From: Pseudomonas parafulva NBRC 16636 = DSM 17004
GTDB taxonomy: Bacteria; Pseudomonadota; Gammaproteobacteria; Pseudomonadales; Pseudomonadaceae
Direction: 5' to 3'
NCBI RefSeq assembly: GCF_000730645.1
Contig: NZ_BBIU01000017.1
Location: forward strand, 150,261 to 214,260
DNA length: 64,000 bases
Shown: one piece after another, positions 43,591 to 52,248 of the stretch
Layout: each line of letters opens with the position of its first letter
Numbering within the stretch: the first letter of the stretch is position 1
Notes under the pieces: generated by a model
What the model was told of the DNA's origin: nothing
Seen by the model: the letters and a program-made list of their open reading frames with translations, nothing else
The model's database searches: none
Program-made: the position numbers and the translations under genes

Positions 43591-45203
43591 GCCACCCACC
43601 CTTGGTAGAAGTGCGTGACCTGGCCGTGAGCTACCGCGTGGCCGGTGAGCGTGTAAAGGCGTTGAAACAGGTGACGTTCAGCCTGGCACCTGGCGAGACA
43701 CTGGCCATCGTTGGCGAGTCCGGCTCGGGCAAGTCCACCCTGGCCAACGCCTTGCTGGGGTTGCTGCCGGGCAATGCCCGTGTCGACCAGGGCCAGGTGT
43801 GGGTGGAGGGGGTCGACGTGGCCCACGCCAGCGAGCGTACCTGGCGCACATTGCGCGGGCGGACCGTCGGCCTGGTGCCGCAAGATCCGATGGTCAGCCT
43901 CAACCCTACCCTGCGCATTGGCCGGCAGGTCGCCGAGGCGCTGGTGCTGGCCCGGGGCCGACGCTACCGGGGCGTGGACGCCGACGTGCAGGCCCTGTTG
44001 GCCCAGGTAGGCCTGGACGCCCCCGCCTTGCGCGCCAGGCAGTACCCGCATGAGCTGTCTGGCGGTATGCGCCAGCGGGTGCTGATTGCCATCGCCCTGG
44101 CCGGGGAACCACGCCTGATCATTGCTGACGAGCCCACCAGCGCCCTGGATGTGACCGTGCAACGGCGCATTCTCGATCACTTGCAGCAGCTGACGGCTGA
44201 ACGGGGTATCGCGCTGCTGATCATTACCCACGACCTTGGCATGGCCTGTGACCGCGCAGACCGCCTGCTGGTGATGAAACAGGGTGAACCGGTGGAGCTG
44301 GCCACGCCCCGGCAGGTGCTATGGGGCGCCCAACAGCCCTACACACGTGCCCTGCTCAATGCCGCACCGGCTTTCGTCCCACGGCGCCGGCCCCGCGCCC
44401 AACCGGGCCAGCCGTTGCTGCGCCTGCACAACGTGGGCAAACAGTTCGCACTGCCTGCACCCGCGGGCACGTTCACCGCGCTGCAGGGCCTGAGCCTGAG
44501 CCTGCATGCCGGGCAAACCCTGGCCATCGTTGGCGAATCGGGCTCCGGGAAAAGCACGGCGCTGCGTATCGCCCTTGGCCTGGAAACCCCCAGCACAGGG
44601 CACGTGGAGTATTCAGGTGTGGATGTGAGCGGCTACAGCTGGCGGCAGTTCCGCCCCCTGCGCCGGCGCGTTCAGCTGGTGCAACAGAACCCGTTCGCCG
44701 CCCTCGACCCGCGCTTCACGGTGTACGACAGCATCGTCGAGCCGCTGGTCGCCTTTGGCCTGCTCAAAGGCCCGGCACTGGAGCACAAGGCCGTCGAGCT
44801 GATTCGCCGGGTTGGCCTGCCCGAGCAGTTCCTGGACCGCTTGCCGCGCGAGCTGTCCGGCGGCCAGCGCCAACGGGTGGCCATCGCCCGTGCACTGGCC
44901 CTGGCCCCCGAGGTGCTGTTGCTGGACGAGCCGGTCAGTGCCCTGGACGTGTCGGTGCAGGCGCAGATTCTTGCACTGCTTGACGACCTGCAACGCGAGT
45001 TGAAGGTGGCGTATGTGCTGGTCTCCCACGACCTGGCCGTGGTCGCCAGCATGGCCGACCAGGTACTGGTGCTATGCCACGGCCAGGTGGTTGAACAAGG
45101 GCCGGCAGCCCAGGTACTGGGCCACCCGGGCCACCCCTATACCCAAGCCCTGGTTGCAGCGATACCCGGGCATTCACGCAGCGTACTGCCCGTGGCGGTC
45201 TGA
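43587..45203 (+). CDS. ABC importer ATPase with two fused nucleotide-binding domains
   Basis: A 538-residue fusion of DppD- and DppF-like ATPases. NBD1 has Walker A GESGSGKST near 43, signature LSGGMRQR and Walker B LIIADEPTSALD. NBD2 has Walker A GESGSGKST near 317, signature LSGGQRQR and LLLDEPVSALD. Each domain is followed by the oligopeptide-type C-terminal motif (QQPYTRALL and GHPYTQALVAAIPG). It powers the importer encoded by the three preceding genes. Fused forms are common in this transporter group. Confidence 0.92.
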   Translation: MSHPPLVEVRDLAVSYRVAGERVKALKQVTFSLAPGETLAIVGESGSGKSTLANALLGLLPGNARVDQGQVWVEGVDVAHASERTWRTLRGRTVGLVPQDPMVSLNPTLRIGRQVAEALVLARGRRYRGVDADVQALLAQVGLDAPALRARQYPHELSGGMRQRVLIAIALAGEPRLIIADEPTSALDVTVQRRILDHLQQLTAERGIALLIITHDLGMACDRADRLLVMKQGEPVELATPRQVLWGAQQPYTRALLNAAPAFVPRRRPRAQPGQPLLRLHNVGKQFALPAPAGTFTALQGLSLSLHAGQTLAIVGESGSGKSTALRIALGLETPSTGHVEYSGVDVSGYSWRQFRPLRRRVQLVQQNPFAALDPRFTVYDSIVEPLVAFGLLKGPALEHKAVELIRRVGLPEQFLDRLPRELSGGQRQRVAIARALALAPEVLLLDEPVSALDVSVQAQILALLDDLQRELKVAYVLVSHDLAVVASMADQVLVLCHGQVVEQGPAAQVLGHPGHPYTQALVAAIPGHSRSVLPVAV

Positions 45204-45296
45204 CCCACCGGCAGTGGCCGCCACACCGAGCACTCACCTCATGCGCTGCCGTGGAGCACGCATGAGTTTCCCATCCGTAACGCAGGAGCACTTTGC

Positions 45297-46397
45297 ATGA
45301 GCCTCGAATTCATCGGCCTGATCGGCCCACAGGAAAGCAGCGAATCACAGGCACCCCGTGGCCCGGTGGTGGACCTGACGTTCATCAAGGCCTTCGCCCA
45401 GGCCCAAGAGTACGCAGGCTTTGACAAGGCGCTGCTGGCGGTGAGCACCAGCGCCCCCGACTCACTGATCCTGGCCAGCTACGTGGCAGCCGTCACCGAG
45501 CGCATCGGCCTGCTGGTTGCGCACCGCCCAGGTTTTCAGGCGCCAACTTTCGCCGCGCGCCAGTTCGCTACTTTGGACCAGCTCAGCCGCGGCCGAGCCG
45601 CTATCAACGTCATTACCGGTGGCGACAGTGGTGACCTGCAGCGCGATGGCGACTTCCTCGACAAGGATGCCCGCTATGCCCGCACTGACGAGTACCTGGA
45701 CGTGCTGCGCAACACCTGGACCCAACAGCAACCGTTCGACCACACCGGTACCCATTACCGGGTGGAGGACAACCTCACGCTGGTGAAACCGGTTGGCCAG
45801 TTGCCCGTGTACTTTTCCGGCGCGTCGGACGCGGCCGTGGAAGTGGCCGCCAAACATGCCGACGTCTACATGATGTGGGGCGAACCGCTGGAACAGGTGC
45901 GCGAGCGCATTGCCCAGGTACGCAAGGCGGCGGCCCGCTACGGCCGGGAAAACCACATCCGCTTCAGCCTGTCGTTGCGGCCGATCCTAGGGGCCACCGA
46001 AGAAGAAGCCTGGGCCCGTGCCGAGCAGATTCTGGCCGATGCCCAGAACGTCATCGGCATCCGCCAGGGCAACCGCCGCGAAAAGAACTTCGGCCGCAGC
46101 AACATCGGCTCCGAACGCCTGGTGCAGTTGGCCAGCCAACGCAAGGTGCATGACACCCGCCTGTGGACCGAGATTGCCGCCCTCGGCGGCGGCGCTGGCA
46201 ACTCCACGTCGCTGGTAGGTACGGCCGAGCAGGTGGCCGAGGCAGCCCTGGCCTATTACGACCTGGGCGTGACCACCTTCCTGTTCCGCGGGTTCGAGCA
46301 ATTGCGCGATGCCGTGGACTATGGCCAGCACCTGATCCCACGCATCCGTGCGCTGGTGGCACAACGGGAAGCCAGCCTGGGCACCCGCAGCGCCTGA
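45297..46397 (+). CDS. LLM-class FMNH2-dependent monooxygenase (SsuD-like)
   Basis: A 366-residue bacterial-luciferase-fold enzyme close to alkanesulfonate monooxygenase SsuD. Recognisable segments: AFAQAQEYAGFDKALLAVS, LLVAHRPGFQAPTFAARQFA, GRAAINVITGGDSGDLQRDG and the C-terminal LVGTAEQVAEAALAYYDLGV. SsuD-type enzymes cleave C-S bonds with O2 and FMNH2 to release sulfite. No NADPH:FMN reductase gene is visible in this locus, so the reduced flavin must come from elsewhere. AGGAG precedes the ATG. Confidence 0.88.
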   Translation: MSLEFIGLIGPQESSESQAPRGPVVDLTFIKAFAQAQEYAGFDKALLAVSTSAPDSLILASYVAAVTERIGLLVAHRPGFQAPTFAARQFATLDQLSRGRAAINVITGGDSGDLQRDGDFLDKDARYARTDEYLDVLRNTWTQQQPFDHTGTHYRVEDNLTLVKPVGQLPVYFSGASDAAVEVAAKHADVYMMWGEPLEQVRERIAQVRKAAARYGRENHIRFSLSLRPILGATEEEAWARAEQILADAQNVIGIRQGNRREKNFGRSNIGSERLVQLASQRKVHDTRLWTEIAALGGGAGNSTSLVGTAEQVAEAALAYYDLGVTTFLFRGFEQLRDAVDYGQHLIPRIRALVAQREASLGTRSA

Positions 46398-46571
46398 AAC
46401 GGCGCACCCCCGTGGTAGGCCAGCCCAGCCCCGCAGGAACGGCGCCGTTCCTGTAGGGCTGGCGGGCGCCGCAAAAAGGCCGACAACGGCCCCCTGAACA
46501 CTGCAAACCTTGAATCGTCAGGCCCATGAGGCGCCTGGCGCCTACCCCCCTGCGTGCTTTTCGAGGACATG

Positions 46572-49046
46572 ATGCCTAAACCCCCTTTCATCGCCTTGCC
46601 GCTGGCCTGCCTGCTTGCGCCCCTGGCCAATGCCGAGCCTGCCCCCGAGGACCCACGCCTGGATACCGTCACGGTGATCTCAACCGGCATGCGCGGCAAC
46701 CAGCGCACCGTGGCCGACAGCCCCGCCCCCATCGACGTCATCAGCAGCGAGCAACTGCTGCGCACCGGCCGCGCCGAGCTGTCGGAGGCCATCGCCAGGC
46801 TGCTGCCGTCGTTCAACTTCGGTACCAACATCGCCGGCTTCCAGTCCGGTGTGCGGCCCTTGAGTAATCGCAGCCTGGGCCCGGCGTACACCCTGGTACT
46901 GGTCAACGGCAAGCGGCGTCACAACAGCGCCGTACCGGCCAGCGGCTCGACCGACAACAGCGGGGCCAATGCCGTCGATATCGACATGATCCCGGTGAGC
47001 GCGGTGTCGCACATCGAGGTGCTGAAAGACAGCGCTGCAGCCCAGTACGGCTCCGATGCCGTGGCCGGGGTGATCAACATCATCCTCAAGAACGCCAGCA
47101 GCGGCGGCCATTACGAAAGCAGTTACGGCCAGCTGTACAGTGGCCAGGGCGAAACCCTCAAGCTGGCCGGCGACCAGGGCTTCGTGTTGGGTGATGGTGG
47201 CTTCCTGCACTTGTCGGGCGAGGCGCGCAAGCGAGGTACCGCCAGCTGGATCGACAAGGCTGCGCCCGGTTACCGCGCCTATTTCGAAGATGACCGCCAG
47301 GCCACCTGGGACCGCCGCGCCGTGAAGAACGGCGACCCCGACCTGCGCGCCTTCAACCTGGGCTACAACGCCGAACTGCCGCTGAGCGATGACCTGAAGC
47401 TCTACTCGTTCGCCACCTATGCAGAACGCAAGCTCGAGGCCTACAACAACTACCGTCTGCCCAACAGCAATGCGTCCATCCCCGAGCTGTTCCCTGACGG
47501 CTACTACCCGCTCAACAATATCAAGGACACCGACTACCAGTGGCTGCTCGGGGCAAAAGGGGCTGCCGGCAACTGGGACTGGGACCTGTCCACCAGCTAC
47601 GGGCGCAACAAGAACCAGCAGTCCAGCGACCTCACCATCAACCCCACTTACGGCCCCGCCTCGCCCACGTCCTTCGACGACCTGGCCACCCTGCAATTCG
47701 ACCAGTGGGTCAACAACCTCGACATCACCCGCGCGTTCGACGGTGTGTTCGGGCTGGCCGTACCCACCCGCGTATCGGCTGGCCTGGAACATCGCTGGGA
47801 GCGTTTCCGCACGTTCGCAGGCGACCCGCTGGCCTACAGCGTGGGGCCCTACACCTACCCGGCAACGCTGGCCGATGGCAGGCCAAACCCGCTGTATGCA
47901 CTGGCCAGGGGCCAGACCGCAGTGGGTGCCCAGGCGGCGCTGACCATTCGCCCGGAAGATGAAGCGGACGTCAAACGCAACAACTACGCGGCCTACCTCG
48001 ACCTGGGGTTCGACTTGTCACCGCGCTGGTACCTGGGTACGGCAGCGCGGTTCGAGCACTATGACGACGAGTCGGGCAACACGGCCAGCTTCAAGCTCAA
48101 TTCACGCTACGCCCTCACCGACACGCTGGCCGTGCGCGGCACATTGGGTAGCGGCTTTCGGGCCCCTTCGCTGACACAGTCGGGCTACACCGTCAGCGAC
48201 AACCGCACCGCGCTGGATGCCGATGGCAATGTGGTGCCCGCGCTGCGGCGCACCGTAGCCCCGGGCAGCGCCGCAGCGCAGGCCTTCGGCGGTGGCACCC
48301 TGGACCCGGAAAAGTCGCGCAACGCAGGCCTGGGCATTACCTGGCAGCCGGCACGCCGCACTAGCGTGACCCTGGATACCTACCTGATCGACATCGATGA
48401 CCGCATTCTGCTTACCGAAAACCTCTACGACCGCGCCGGCGGTGCAGGCGCAGTGGGCGACATCCTTGCATCACTCGGCCTGGCCCGCACCACCTGGATC
48501 AACTACTACACCAACGCGTTCGACACCCGTACCCGCGGGCTGGACCTGGTGGCCGACCACACCAGCGAGTTCGGTGCCTTGGGCGATGTTCGCTGGACCC
48601 TGGGCTTCAACTGGAACAAGACCACCGTGCGCGGTACCCGTGGCACGCCACAAGCGCTGGCGGATGCGGGCATTCAGGTAGTCGGGCATGGCCGTGAGGG
48701 CGACCTGGTGGCGGCCTCGCCGAAAACCAAGTGGGTACTGGGCGGGCAATGGCTGCTGGGCAATTTCACCGGCACCTTGCAGACCACCCGCTACGGCAAG
48801 GTAGAGACCTGGCAGCAGAACGCAGCGCAGGACCGCAGCTTCGGCGCCAAATGGATCACCGACCTGGACCTGTCCTATCTGCTGTTCGACAGCCTCACCG
48901 TGAGCTTGGGCGGCACCAACATCTTCAACGTGCGGCCTGACAAGAATGGGGTCTACAACCCCAACGGCAACCAGGCCGCCTATGGCAACCCACCCTTCCA
49001 TCCCGGCGGCGGCTACTGGTACACCAAGCTGGCCTACGACTTCTAA
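46572..49046 (+). CDS. TonB-dependent outer-membrane receptor
   Basis: An 824-residue TonB-dependent transporter. Signal peptide to about NA|EP (residue 23). A TonB-box-like DTVTVIST is near 33, and the plug domain follows (SPAPIDVISSEQLLRTGRAE to GVINIILKN). The 22-strand barrel ends in WYTKLAYDF. The ATG at 46572 is preferred because GAGG lies 5 nt upstream; an ATG directly before it is also possible. It probably brings the organosulfur ligand through the outer membrane for the adjacent ABC importer. There is no N-terminal signalling extension, so it is not an ECF-linked receptor. Confidence 0.9.
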   Translation: MPKPPFIALPLACLLAPLANAEPAPEDPRLDTVTVISTGMRGNQRTVADSPAPIDVISSEQLLRTGRAELSEAIARLLPSFNFGTNIAGFQSGVRPLSNRSLGPAYTLVLVNGKRRHNSAVPASGSTDNSGANAVDIDMIPVSAVSHIEVLKDSAAAQYGSDAVAGVINIILKNASSGGHYESSYGQLYSGQGETLKLAGDQGFVLGDGGFLHLSGEARKRGTASWIDKAAPGYRAYFEDDRQATWDRRAVKNGDPDLRAFNLGYNAELPLSDDLKLYSFATYAERKLEAYNNYRLPNSNASIPELFPDGYYPLNNIKDTDYQWLLGAKGAAGNWDWDLSTSYGRNKNQQSSDLTINPTYGPASPTSFDDLATLQFDQWVNNLDITRAFDGVFGLAVPTRVSAGLEHRWERFRTFAGDPLAYSVGPYTYPATLADGRPNPLYALARGQTAVGAQAALTIRPEDEADVKRNNYAAYLDLGFDLSPRWYLGTAARFEHYDDESGNTASFKLNSRYALTDTLAVRGTLGSGFRAPSLTQSGYTVSDNRTALDADGNVVPALRRTVAPGSAAAQAFGGGTLDPEKSRNAGLGITWQPARRTSVTLDTYLIDIDDRILLTENLYDRAGGAGAVGDILASLGLARTTWINYYTNAFDTRTRGLDLVADHTSEFGALGDVRWTLGFNWNKTTVRGTRGTPQALADAGIQVVGHGREGDLVAASPKTKWVLGGQWLLGNFTGTLQTTRYGKVETWQQNAAQDRSFGAKWITDLDLSYLLFDSLTVSLGGTNIFNVRPDKNGVYNPNGNQAAYGNPPFHPGGGYWYTKLAYDF

Positions 49047-49064
49047 GGCAGGTGCTGAAATGGT

Positions 49065-49087
49065 TGAAGGCCGCATTGCGGCCTTCA
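49065..49087. terminator. Hairpin between convergent receptor and monooxygenase genes
   Basis: A 10-bp stem (TGAAGGCCGC / GCGGCCTTCA) with a 3-nt loop, 18 bp after the receptor stop and just before the end of the convergent gene. Probably a shared terminator, although T-runs are weak. Confidence 0.55.
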
Positions 49088-49092
49088 GTGCA

Positions 49093-50412
49093 CTAGCGGC
49101 TGAAACGCGGAATGCTCAGCCCAAGGCTTTCGCGCAGCGTCGTGCCCTCATAGGCAGTGCGGTAGACGCCCCGCTCCTGCAACAGCGGCACGACCTCTTC
49201 GGTGAAGCGGCGGAACTGCTCCGGGTGGCCAATGTAGATATTGAAACCGTCCAGGGCTCGCGCTTCGAACCAGTGCGCCATCTTCGCCGCCACGGTCTGG
49301 GCCGAGCCCACAAATGCCCCGGGGCGCAACTGGCGCCCGAACTCGATGGCCTGGCGCAGGGTGAACCCCTTGTCCCGTGCCTGGTCGGCGATGCGCTTGG
49401 CGTTGGTGAAGAAGCTGCTGCGCGCATGCTCCAGGCTTTGCTGGGGGAAGGGAGCGTCGAGGTCGTACTGGGTGAAATCATGCCAACCGAAGTTACGGCC
49501 AAACTCTTTCAAGGCCAGGTCGAAACTGTGGTCGGCCTGGTGGTAATGGCGCTCGATCTCACGGGCGTGCTCATCGCTGTCACCCACGTAGATTTCTGCG
49601 CCCGGCAGCACCAGTAATTGGTCCGGGTCGCGCCCCAGGCGTGCCGCGCGACCCTTGATGTCACGGTAGAACGCCTGGCCCTGTTCAATGCTGGCAGCAT
49701 GGGTAAACACCACATCGGCGGTGGCAGCCCCCAGGTCACGCCCCTGTTCCGAGTCCCCTGCCTGGAAGATCACCGGTTGCCCTTGGGGCGAGCGCTGGAT
49801 GTTGAGCGGGCCGACCACCGAGAAGTGCGCCCCCTGATGATTCAAGGCGTGCAGCTTCGAGGGGTCGAGAAACCGCCCGCTGGCCCGGTCGCGGGGGAAC
49901 GCGTCTTCCTCGAACGACTGCCATAACCCCTGCACCACCTGCACGTGCTCCTGGGCGCGCGCATAGCGGGTGTCGTAGTCGTAATGCTCATCCAGGCCAT
50001 AGTTGCCAGCCGTTCCGGCATCACCACTGGTCACCACGTTCCAGCCGGCGCGCCCTTTGCTGATCAGGTCCAGCGAAGCCAGCCGGCGGGCGACGTTGTA
50101 CGGCGCGTTGTATGAGGTGGTCAACGTGCCTACCAGGCCGATGTGGCGGGTGCTTACCGCCAGGGCCGAGAGCAGCGTCAGGGGCTCCAGGCGGTTGAGG
50201 TAGTGCGAGGGCGAGCCGGGGGTGATGTACTGGCTGTCGACGATGAAGACCAGGTCGAACAGCGCGGCCTCGGCTTGCCGGGCTATTTCGATGTACCAAT
50301 CGATGTTGACGCTGGCGTCGGCGGGCAGCGCTGGGTCCAGCCACAGGTTGTGCCGGCCGGGGCCACCGCAGCCCATGGTCAGGGCGCCAAGCTTGATCTG
50401 TCGTTTGCTCAT
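49093..50412 (-). CDS. LLM-class FMN-dependent monooxygenase (NtaA/SnaA/DszA family)
   Basis: A 439-residue flavin monooxygenase of the nitrilotriacetate/DszA/SfnG-like subgroup. It has IKLGALTMGCGGPGRHNLWL, STRHIGLVGTLTTSYNAPYN, GRAGWNVVTSGDAG and HYDYDTRYARAQEH. The ATG at 50412 has AAGGA upstream. Members oxidise dibenzothiophene sulfone, dimethylsulfone or aminopolycarboxylates. With the SsuD-like enzyme it gives the locus two C-S or C-N cleaving activities. It lies 29 bp downstream of an SsuA-like gene on the same strand. Confidence 0.87.
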   Translation of the reverse strand: MSKRQIKLGALTMGCGGPGRHNLWLDPALPADASVNIDWYIEIARQAEAALFDLVFIVDSQYITPGSPSHYLNRLEPLTLLSALAVSTRHIGLVGTLTTSYNAPYNVARRLASLDLISKGRAGWNVVTSGDAGTAGNYGLDEHYDYDTRYARAQEHVQVVQGLWQSFEEDAFPRDRASGRFLDPSKLHALNHQGAHFSVVGPLNIQRSPQGQPVIFQAGDSEQGRDLGAATADVVFTHAASIEQGQAFYRDIKGRAARLGRDPDQLLVLPGAEIYVGDSDEHAREIERHYHQADHSFDLALKEFGRNFGWHDFTQYDLDAPFPQQSLEHARSSFFTNAKRIADQARDKGFTLRQAIEFGRQLRPGAFVGSAQTVAAKMAHWFEARALDGFNIYIGHPEQFRRFTEEVVPLLQERGVYRTAYEGTTLRESLGLSIPRFSR

Positions 50413-50441
50413 GGGAATCCTTGCAAGGGGTGATGACCGGT

Positions 50442-51395
50442 TCAATGGTTGCTGGCCTGGGGCTGGGCGATCGCTGCCGTGAACGAGGTGTCGAACAGGA
50501 TTGCTGCGGGGTAGGCCTTGATCAGGCCGAGCCCGGCGAAGAAGTCCACGGTCGTCTGTGCGTCTGCGATCACCTGCGGGTCGAGCGGGGCCAGGTCGGT
50601 ACGTGCGCGGGCGAACCAGGCGCGGGCAATGTCTACGTCGGCACGGGTGCGTTTGGCCCAGTCATCGGCATAGGCCTCGGTGTTGGCCGGGTTGCCGAGG
50701 GCCCAGTCACGCGCTTTTTTCAGGCGCTGCAGGAAGTCGGCGATCTGTGGGCGCTTGTGCTCGATCGCCTTGCTGTTGGCCACCACGAAGCTCTGCGCCG
50801 GGATGATCCCTTCGGCTGTGGCCAGTACCCGTGCGCCATGGCGCTCCTGCTGGGTGACGTAGGGTTCCCACGTGGCGATCACGTCTACGGAGCCGCCATC
50901 CAGGGCATGGGAGGCATCCAGCGCACTGAGGTAACGCAGTTCCAGTGCATCGCGCGGTACGCCCGCTTTGTCCAGGGCGCTGAACAGTAATTGCTGGCTC
51001 CATGAGCCTTTCCAGATGGCCGCGCGCTTGCCGCGCAGGTCCTGCAGGCTGTGTATGGCCGAGTCCTTGCGCGCCAGTATGGCCACCCCTTCGAGGTTCT
51101 GCCGGCTGACTGCGATCACCTTGATCGGCGCACCCAGGGCCCCCAGGAACAGCGGCGGCGCATCGCCCAGCAGGCCGACGTCCAGGCTGCCCACGTTTAG
51201 GGCTTCGGCGACCGGGGAGCCCGCCGTGAACTGCTTCCACTCCAGGGTATAGGGCAGGTCGTCGAGCACGCCTGCGGCTTCCATCACCGCGCGGGCGTTG
51301 TAGCTCTGATCGCCTACTACCAGCGTCTGGGCAGCAGCGGCAACGCTCAGGGAAGACGCCAACAGGGTGGCGGCCAATCGCTTGAAATAACGCAC
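50442..51395 (-). CDS. Sulfonate-binding periplasmic protein, third paralogue
   Basis: A 317-residue SsuA-like protein starting with GTG behind GGAGACGTAC. Signal peptide to about AAA|Q (residue 22). Motifs: FTAGSPVAEALNVGSLDVGL, GDAPPLFLGALGAPIKVIAV, LRGKRAAIWKGSWSQQLLFS and SVDVIATWEPYVTQQ. It resembles the protein at 35852 closely in layout. Divergent from the thiol dioxygenase gene, and cotranscribed with the NtaA-type monooxygenase. Confidence 0.85.
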   Translation of the reverse strand: MRYFKRLAATLLASSLSVAAAAQTLVVGDQSYNARAVMEAAGVLDDLPYTLEWKQFTAGSPVAEALNVGSLDVGLLGDAPPLFLGALGAPIKVIAVSRQNLEGVAILARKDSAIHSLQDLRGKRAAIWKGSWSQQLLFSALDKAGVPRDALELRYLSALDASHALDGGSVDVIATWEPYVTQQERHGARVLATAEGIIPAQSFVVANSKAIEHKRPQIADFLQRLKKARDWALGNPANTEAYADDWAKRTRADVDIARAWFARARTDLAPLDPQVIADAQTTVDFFAGLGLIKAYPAAILFDTSFTAAIAQPQASNH

Positions 51396-51540
51396 GTACG
51401 TCTCCAGGGCCCATCGGGGCCTGTAAGGCGATCCGCGCGCGCGGTCTCGTCAGGGTGAGTGATCAAACCAGGTGGCAGCGCCACGCTTGATCGAACAGGG
51501 CATTGTGGGGAGATTTGAAAGCATGCAAGGCCATCTGTAA

Positions 51541-51555
51541 ATGCATTATTTGCAT
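51541..51555. promoter_or_regulatory. LysR-type operator candidate upstream of the thiol dioxygenase
   Basis: ATGCATTATTTGCAT is a 5-N5-5 perfect inverted repeat with T-N11-A form, in the AT-rich divergent gap. It has the same geometry as the site at 36901, and a related ATGCATAAT element lies next to that site. A common regulator is plausible. Confidence 0.45.
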
Positions 51556-51639
51556 ATTAGCTTATGAATATTTTGCATTTTGATTATAGACAGACCGTTT
51601 GCTAGGGTTTACCCAATCTCACGCCGAAGAGCCCCTGTC

Positions 51640-52248
51640 ATGAGCCACCCCTTGCGCACGGAACGCCTGCGCCACTTCATCGACAGCCTGGCCGGGCTGT
51701 TGGACCGGCAACCGGATGAAGCCACCCTGCTGCGGCATGCCCAGCCCCTGCTGGCCGACCTTGTCAGCCACGACGACTGGCTGCCAGGCGACCTCGCCAG
51801 GCCTGACCCGCAGCGCTACCAGCAATACCTGCTGCACTGCGATTCACGCCAGCGCTTCTCTGTGGTGAGCTTTGTGTGGGGCCCGGGCCAGCGTACGCCG
51901 GTGCACGATCACCGTGTGTGGGGCCTTATCGGCATGCTGCGCGGTGCCGAGGACTCGCAAGGTTTCGTTCGCGAGCCGGCAGGCGGGCTGCGCCCTGATG
52001 GCCCCGCCATACGCCTGTCGCCCGGGCAGGTGGAGGCAGTATCGCCCCAGGTGGGGGACATCCATCAGGTCAGCAATGCCTACACCGACCAGGTGTCCGT
52101 CAGTATCCATGTCTACGGGGCCAACATCGGCGCCGTCCGACGTGCCGTGTATAGCGAGGACGGTACCGAAAAGCCGTTCATTTCCGGTTACTCCAACCTT
52201 CACCTGCCCAATATCTGGGACCTGTCCAAAGAGAACCTTGCCCCATGA
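51640..52248 (+). CDS. Thiol dioxygenase, Gln type (probable 3-mercaptopropionate dioxygenase)
   Basis: A 202-residue cupin-fold iron enzyme of the cysteine dioxygenase superfamily. The iron ligands are His89, His91 (TPVHDHRVWG) and His142 (GDIHQVSNAY). Ser155, His157 and Tyr159 (SIHVYG) form the outer-sphere triad. Gln62 (YQQYLLH) and Arg168 occupy positions that I recall for Pseudomonas aeruginosa 3-mercaptopropionate dioxygenase. Arg-type cysteine dioxygenases have Arg at the Gln position. It would oxidise a thiol to a sulfinate using O2. It overlaps the rhodanese gene by 4 nt, an arrangement I recall for PA2602-PA2603. Confidence 0.85.
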   Translation: MSHPLRTERLRHFIDSLAGLLDRQPDEATLLRHAQPLLADLVSHDDWLPGDLARPDPQRYQQYLLHCDSRQRFSVVSFVWGPGQRTPVHDHRVWGLIGMLRGAEDSQGFVREPAGGLRPDGPAIRLSPGQVEAVSPQVGDIHQVSNAYTDQVSVSIHVYGANIGAVRRAVYSEDGTEKPFISGYSNLHLPNIWDLSKENLAP

